Source: Nitrospira sp. (GTDB taxonomy: Bacteria; Nitrospirota; Nitrospiria; Nitrospirales; Nitrospiraceae). Taken from it: 64,000 bases of DNA. Made by a program: the position numbers and the translations under genes. The notes under the pieces are model-generated. The model saw only the letters and a program-made list of their open reading frames with translations. It had not been told where the DNA came from and did no database searches. The DNA lies in assembly GCA_024998565.1 (NCBI GenBank), contig JACOEM010000001.1, positions 580,485 through 644,484 on the forward strand, read 5' to 3'. This document shows positions 59,535 to 64,000 of the stretch, piece by piece. Within the stretch, counting starts at the first letter, position 1. Every line of letters begins with the position of its first letter.

Positions 59535-60715
59535 TACTGCGTTCCTCCCTGATGGGTTTCGTTCCCGTGGACCTGTTGCGAAGGGGGCATCGGGATGGGC
59601 ACCGGTTTCTTCGGTACCTGATAGATAATCGCCGGCGGGGTTCCGCGAGGTGCATTGATCGATGGTTGTTCCGCAGCAGGAGCGGCCTGGTCGACTCCCG
59701 ATCGATAGGTATGGAGCGTGCGCGCTGCCGGTCGGCCGGTTGGCGGAGGGACTTGTCGATAGGTCGGCATCGTGCCGCGGCTCCCCTGCGGCAGCGGTGC
59801 TCCAGGCTGCGCCGGTACTTGAATTGCGCCTGGTTGAGCCGGTTGTTGCGGGACGACCGCGTAGCCCGGCAAAAACGGAACGGTATGTGGCACGGGCGGC
59901 CGCCGGGGTTGCGGCGGCGCCGGGGGCGCGTTCGTTCCCACGGTCTGCTGCGCGATGGCCAGGTGGGGATTGTCGGGATTCAGCCGACTCGCTAGCCCAA
60001 GGAGGGCGTGAATTTGCGCGAGGCCGGCGGATGGAGCGGGTTGTGCGAACGGAGCGAGTAGCACCCAGTCGGTCCAGGCTTGGGCGACCATTGCGTCGGA
60101 CTCCGCGCGATTGAGCAACTCGTTCCGTTCGTGGCTCAGTTTTTGGACCTGTTCGGGCGAAGGGGCTGCGGCGAGGGCGTCGTTGGCTGCGTCGAGTTCC
60201 TGATGCAACGATTCCACATCCCGTCGGAGCGCAAGCAACTGCTCGCGCGCGTCCTCGTTCCGCCGTAAGGCGGCAATGGCCTGGGCGACTTCGTCGGTGT
60301 CTACTTGTGCAGTGAGCTCGACGCGGACCACAACGAATTCTCCGTCCAAGGTGGTCGTCACTTGGTGATCGAGGACGAGCACCATCCCGGCGGTGTAACT
60401 GCGGAGTTCATCCCGGGTGACATCTAGATTCTTCACAACCGTAACGCTTTCAAGATACGAGGCGACCTGTTCCAACGCCTGCTTCTTCGCCTGCTCGGTG
60501 GCGAATCTGATCCCGTCTGTTTTGGATTCGTGATCGTTCATTCGATGTTCGCCGGTTCCGGTGACGGCTCGAACCTCAGCTTGGCTTGGACTCGGGCAGG
60601 TGAGGAGCAGGGACAGGGCGATAGAAAGCAGGCCGATAAAACGGTGGATCGATCGAGCCCGCGGGGACGTGTGGGGGATGAAGCGGGAGCCGCTGTTGAA
60701 CCGGTTTGGGGGCAT
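59534..60715 (-). CDS. Exported protein with FlgT-N-like domain and Pro/Gln-rich tail
   Basis: 393 residues. Signal peptide at about 25-46 (LLSIALSLLLTCPSPSQA). Residues 47-150 resemble FlgT N-terminal/LPP20 domains (FATEQAKKQALEQVASYLESVTVVKNLDVTRDELRSYTAG). Then a coiled-coil helix (about 150-205) and a long Pro/Gln-rich tail. It precedes the LPP20-like gene, one base overlap, so one operon. The pair could form an envelope or flagellar-type complex, but no flagellar genes are in view. Confidence 0.62.
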   Translation of the reverse strand: MPPNRFNSGSRFIPHTSPRARSIHRFIGLLSIALSLLLTCPSPSQAEVRAVTGTGEHRMNDHESKTDGIRFATEQAKKQALEQVASYLESVTVVKNLDVTRDELRSYTAGMVLVLDHQVTTTLDGEFVVVRVELTAQVDTDEVAQAIAALRRNEDAREQLLALRRDVESLHQELDAANDALAAAPSPEQVQKLSHERNELLNRAESDAMVAQAWTDWVLLAPFAQPAPSAGLAQIHALLGLASRLNPDNPHLAIAQQTVGTNAPPAPPQPRRPPVPHTVPFLPGYAVVPQQPAQPGAIQVPAQPGAPLPQGSRGTMPTYRQVPPPTGRPAARTLHTYRSGVDQAAPAAEQPSINAPRGTPPAIIYQVPKKPVPIPMPPSQQVHGNETHQGGTQ

Positions 60716-60900
60716 CGCCTCACCACCGCGGAGCGCCTGATTGAGCGTGGTTGTCGAGCGAGTGGACCTGACCGGATCAGGATACCATCGATCCCGATAA
60801 GACGCTATGAGAGGCGGGGTTCGCGCCTTGCCTTCGCGGAAAACAGCATGCTAAGGTACTTTCTCTTCGCTTCTCAAAAGATCGTATGGTGGGGCAGGTT

Positions 60901-61950
60901 ATGAGTCGTATTCGCAGCATGATGACAGTCGCGGCGGCCCTCTGCATGGTCGTCGGTCTGGGGCTGGCACTCGTGGCGCCCTCGTCCCAATCCGTTGCCT
61001 TTGCGGCACGCGGCGGGGGCGAAGCGGCTACTCCCGCTCAGACAGGTGTCACAGAACATGTGATTCTCTTCGTATTGGAAGGATTTGGCCAGGAATCGCT
61101 CAAGAGTGGCGCGATGCCGGTGTTGTCGTCCCTTGTGAAGGACGGGGCCGTGACCTGGTCTGCTACTGCAGTGGCCCCTGCGCGCCGGTTGCCGACGATG
61201 GCCTCGCTCGTGACGGGCATGCCGGTCGCCAAACATGGGATCACCTGGAACGTCTTTGAATTCAGTCGTGGCTATCCTCGCGCGCCGACGGTGTTTGATT
61301 ATCTGGATCTGAGCGGCGGCCGGGACAGTGCCATTTTCTATATGGATGAGTCGTTGTATCAGCTCGCGAAGCCGGAGCCCTATACGGATTATCAAATGTG
61401 TGGTCCGTTGCGGGCCGAATGTAATCCTGATCGTCTCGTCGGCTACGTTCGCGATTATTTCAAAAAGGCGACGAGTGGTTCCGGGTACGGTCATGCCATT
61501 CCGGCCTTGCCGCATCTCCTGGTGGTCCATCTGCCGGCTCCCGGGCGTGTCGGAGAGGCGCAGGGCTGGAAATCTGTTGCCTACAAAGACGCGTTGAAGG
61601 CGGTCGATAAGGCAATGGGGACTGTACTCGATCTGTATCGGGAACATGGTTTGATCAAGCGGACCACCGTGTTTGCCACCTCGCTGAGTGCCTTCGGGGA
61701 GACGCAATTCTCGGCCGGTGAGGTCTCCGGTGAGCAGGCCGGCAATGTTCCGGTGGTGCCATGGATTGCCTCAGGCGTCGGCATCAAGGCTGGGCATTCG
61801 ATTCGCCAGCCGGTGTCGATTATCGATACGGGCGCGACGGTGATGCGCGCGCTCGGACTCACGACGTATACCGAATGGGAGAGCCACCCGGTCGAAGAAA
61901 TCTTCAAGACCGCATTCGCTGCTGCTCCCGTCAGCCCACTCCTGCAATAG
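60901..61950 (+). CDS. Alkaline-phosphatase-fold protein with altered metal ligands
   Basis: 349 residues from ATG 60901. Signal peptide MMTVAAALCMVVGLGLALVAPSSQSVAFA. The type I phosphodiesterase/nucleotide-pyrophosphatase pattern is recognisable: HVILFVLEGFGQES where the first Asp is Glu, and RLPTMASLVTGMPVAKHGI with the Thr nucleophile. The later ligands are missing: VVHLPAPGRVGEAQG replaces a D..GH pattern and VFATSLSAFGET replaces SDHG. Probably not an active metal-dependent phosphodiesterase. Confidence 0.7.
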   Translation: MSRIRSMMTVAAALCMVVGLGLALVAPSSQSVAFAARGGGEAATPAQTGVTEHVILFVLEGFGQESLKSGAMPVLSSLVKDGAVTWSATAVAPARRLPTMASLVTGMPVAKHGITWNVFEFSRGYPRAPTVFDYLDLSGGRDSAIFYMDESLYQLAKPEPYTDYQMCGPLRAECNPDRLVGYVRDYFKKATSGSGYGHAIPALPHLLVVHLPAPGRVGEAQGWKSVAYKDALKAVDKAMGTVLDLYREHGLIKRTTVFATSLSAFGETQFSAGEVSGEQAGNVPVVPWIASGVGIKAGHSIRQPVSIIDTGATVMRALGLTTYTEWESHPVEEIFKTAFAAAPVSPLLQ

Positions 61951-61957
61951 AGGACCG

Positions 61958-62449
61958 ATGCGTTCATCATCGCACACAGCATTCGCCGGGCCGCAGGTGT
62001 TTTTCTGGATCGTAGCCGTGACGTGTGGATTGGTTCTGGGGCCATCCGGGCGGCTCCAGGCGGCCGGTCCGCCCCCTGCCTACGGCAAAGAACATACGAT
62101 TACGATCGATCCGACTCCATTGGTGCCGCAATCCTGGTGGCAGGTGCCCGGTGTGACGCCCCCGCTCTGGGTTTTAGACCCGGAGACCTCGGATGCCTAC
62201 CGGACAACCGAAACGCGCGAGCTGAAGCTCAAGCCGGGACAATACAAGTTCATCAGTTTTACCTTCGACTTCCCCTTCACGGTGAGTTTGGACGGGAAAC
62301 TGGAATACTCCAAGTCACTCGATCAATGTGTGGAGGGCCGCGGGACTCAGACCCTGGTGGTACGGTGCAAACGCACCTATCCCCATGGCGGTCAACGTGA
62401 TGCCTATTACGGGAATAGTGAGGTGGGTGATGGCACAGGCACTCGATGA
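61958..62449 (+). CDS. Small exported protein of unknown function
   Basis: 163 residues. Signal peptide (VFFWIVAVTCGLVLG). The mature part has a beta-rich look (HTITIDPTPLVPQSWWQVPG, YKFISFTFDFPFTVSLDGKLEYSKSLDQCVEGRGTQTLVVRC). The two cysteines may be bridged. It follows the AP-fold gene by 7 bases and its end overlaps the HEAT gene start by 20 bases. Confidence 0.6.
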   Translation: MRSSSHTAFAGPQVFFWIVAVTCGLVLGPSGRLQAAGPPPAYGKEHTITIDPTPLVPQSWWQVPGVTPPLWVLDPETSDAYRTTETRELKLKPGQYKFISFTFDFPFTVSLDGKLEYSKSLDQCVEGRGTQTLVVRCKRTYPHGGQRDAYYGNSEVGDGTGTR

Positions 62450-63800
62450 TCTGCTGGATTCCCTCGAAGATGCGGACGACGCAACACGTGAAGAGGCGGC
62501 GAAAGCCCTCGCCGAGTTAGCGAACCCGGCCACGCTGGATGCGCTCATCGGCGCCTGTAGCGATGAGTTTTGGTCTGTGCGGACTCGTGCCGGATGGGGC
62601 GTGGCTAGGATCGGCGGCCCGAAGGCGATCGAAGCGCTGATCGTGCTCTTCAACGACCCGATCATGGAAGTTCGCAATGAAGCAGTTGCGGCCGTGGTCT
62701 CGCTTGGCGCGGGCCAGCTGGATCGGCTGCTTGCCGCGATGAAGGATGAGCGGTGGCGGGTTCGGGAGCATGCGGCCAAGGCCTGCGGGGATCTCCATGA
62801 TTCGCGCGCCGTCGATGCGCTGATCTTTGCCTGTCGGGATCGCGACGGTGCCGTGAAGAGTGCCGCCGCGGAAGCGCTGGGAAAAATCGGCGATCCGAAA
62901 GCCATTCCCGCGTTGGTGAAATTATTCCGTGATTCATCCAAGATCGTCCGTGAAACCGCCGGTATTGCCCTGGTGGCGATCGGACAGCCCTCCGTCGATT
63001 TGTTGCTCGAGACGTTGAAGGACAAAGATTTCGTCGTGCGTTGTCATGCGGCTCGTGCATTGGGAGGGATGACGACAGACTATCAAATCGGCCGGAGCTG
63101 GGTGCGGGAGCCGCGTGTCGTCGATGCCTTGATCGAGGCGTTGAAAGATCCGGACCGGGCCGTGCGGGAAGATGCCACGATTGCATTGGGTATGATCGGC
63201 GATCCACGCGCCATCGACGGGCTATTGGAAGCAATGAAAGACGGTGCCGTGAAGCGCCATGCCATCGCCTCGCTGGGTATGATCGGCGATCCGCGAGCCC
63301 TTCCTGCCGTCTTGGCGGCGCTCAAGGGAAAAGGTGTGCGTCAGGACGGCACTCCGACCCCAGGGTGCATCGTCAGTGAAGACGCCTTTATCAAGGAGGC
63401 GGCGGCCACTGCGCTCGGTCATTTCCGCGATCCGCGCGTCATTCCCGACCTCATCATGCTGCTGAAGGACGGGGTCTTGCGTGAGAAGGCAGCAGCCGCG
63501 CTGGTGCTGATCGGCGACTCGGCCATCGAACCGCTGATCTCCTTTCTCTATGATCCCAAAGCGTCGGAAGTTGAAGCCGAGGGCGAACGCGTCCTGTCCT
63601 ACGCCTCCGTGCGGCTGACGGCTAAAGATTCTCTGCGGTTACTCGTTGTTGAGACACTGGAACATCTTGGGTGGACGCCTCCGGATGAAGAGACGTCGGT
63701 GGACTCCAGCCAGGCCGACAATCTTCGTGTCGATCGACCGCTGGGCGACATCGGCCGATTCGGTCCGAGCGGAGATTTTGCAAAAGGATCGGTGCGGTAA
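62430..63800 (+). CDS. HEAT-repeat protein (PBS lyase type)
   Basis: 456 residues from ATG 62430. About ten HEAT repeats: units such as DDATREEAAKALAELANPATLDALI, FRDSSKIVRETAGIALVAIGQPSVDLLLETLKDKDFVVRCHAARALG, DPDRAVREDATIALGMIGDPRAIDGLLEAMKD. These fit phycobilisome-lyase-type HEAT repeats; in other bacteria such proteins are assembly or docking factors. Overlaps the secreted-protein gene by 20 bases, so translationally coupled. A cytoplasmic scaffold in an operon of exported proteins. Confidence 0.88.
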   Translation: MAQALDDLLDSLEDADDATREEAAKALAELANPATLDALIGACSDEFWSVRTRAGWGVARIGGPKAIEALIVLFNDPIMEVRNEAVAAVVSLGAGQLDRLLAAMKDERWRVREHAAKACGDLHDSRAVDALIFACRDRDGAVKSAAAEALGKIGDPKAIPALVKLFRDSSKIVRETAGIALVAIGQPSVDLLLETLKDKDFVVRCHAARALGGMTTDYQIGRSWVREPRVVDALIEALKDPDRAVREDATIALGMIGDPRAIDGLLEAMKDGAVKRHAIASLGMIGDPRALPAVLAALKGKGVRQDGTPTPGCIVSEDAFIKEAAATALGHFRDPRVIPDLIMLLKDGVLREKAAAALVLIGDSAIEPLISFLYDPKASEVEAEGERVLSYASVRLTAKDSLRLLVVETLEHLGWTPPDEETSVDSSQADNLRVDRPLGDIGRFGPSGDFAKGSVR

Positions 63801-64000
63801 TCACTGGGCTTCCTCCTCTTGGGATTCGTTCCCCGGGATGAACAGATCCGGCGCTCCTACCGGCTACTCTCCTCTGTCTAGACCAGATGCGCGGGGACGG
63901 TTCGATGCCAGGTCGCATGGCCGACCCTGCGTTGACCCCTCAAAAAATCCTGTGTTAAGGTCGATGGCCTCACCAGGGGCCGAGGTACCATGGCCGACAC
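63801..64000. other. End of window, no gene resolved
   Basis: After the HEAT gene there is a 200-base stretch without clear coding. An ATG at 63990 (ATGGCCGAC) with GAGG upstream could begin the next gene, but only three codons are in view. Confidence 0.25.

Overview
The window looks like a chromosomal segment of a Gram-negative, GC-rich bacterium, most likely Nitrospira or a close relative in Nitrospirota. Direct support for Gram-negative: an LPS-assembly lipoprotein (LptE), MlaA, several OmpW-like or OM-barrel proteins, an Lnb/DUF4105 protein and many lipoboxes. The Nitrospira assignment is an inference from the gene mix (secreted SUMF1-like proteins, TRL-family lipoprotein, DsrE/TusA proteins, PilZ cluster) and from dispersed inverted-repeat elements with AACAGGCTG/TCAAAAA-type ends that I associate with Nitrospira genomes. 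No phage, IS transposase or CRISPR array is visible.

Layout. 0-7 kb: partial membrane sensor and a methyltransferase (minus), then leuS-lptE-holA, rpsT, pyrF and tRNA-His. 7-9 kb: three small PilZ-type genes, the last one degenerate. 9-12 kb: a GpgS-like glycosyltransferase, a channel-like membrane protein, a one-helix small protein and an MPGP-family phosphatase, which together look like a glycosylglycerate compatible-solute module. 12.6-17.5 kb: one gene for a 1632-residue TPR/disordered/single-helix protein with a recurring PW(D/E)Q(I/V)E motif. 17.9-19.6 kb: an overlapping operon of ECF-type sigma factor, membrane anti-sigma candidate, small secreted protein and DUF3106 protein. 19.7-21.8 kb: minus-strand operon of a small conserved protein, an HDOD protein and a pseudo-receiver/GGDEF protein, joined by ATGA overlaps.

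22-31.7 kb is mainly envelope biology: AIM24-like protein, M48 protease, YfcE-like phosphoesterase, DUF3015, Lnb-like acyltransferase, three lipoproteins, OmpW-like porin, alpha/beta hydrolase and MlaA. 31.7-34 kb: tdh-kbl threonine catabolism. 34-40 kb: TonB-C-like protein, YceI, DUF4412-like protein, two SUMF1-like exported proteins and hemD. 40-47 kb: VOC protein with MBL hydrolase, UDP-glucuronate 4-epimerase next to a repeat element, HAD hydrolase and a CPA2 antiporter. 47-53 kb: Rieske oxygenase, DsrE-TusA pair, fused FtcD, rpsU, nth, a second DsrE operon and a PGPGW membrane protein. 53-57 kb: polA (proofreading site degenerate), a zincin, a repeat element and a toxin-antitoxin pair in which both genes carry a one-base frame break. 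57-64 kb: hypothetical and exported proteins, including an alpha/beta-hydrolase-like protein and an alkaline-phosphatase-fold protein that both lack canonical catalytic residues, and a HEAT-repeat protein.

Most of the window is ordinary housekeeping and envelope genes. The strongest leads for something undescribed are the giant motif-repeat protein, the osmolyte module with its embedded channel, the group of residue-depleted pseudo-enzymes, and the frame-broken toxin-antitoxin pair.
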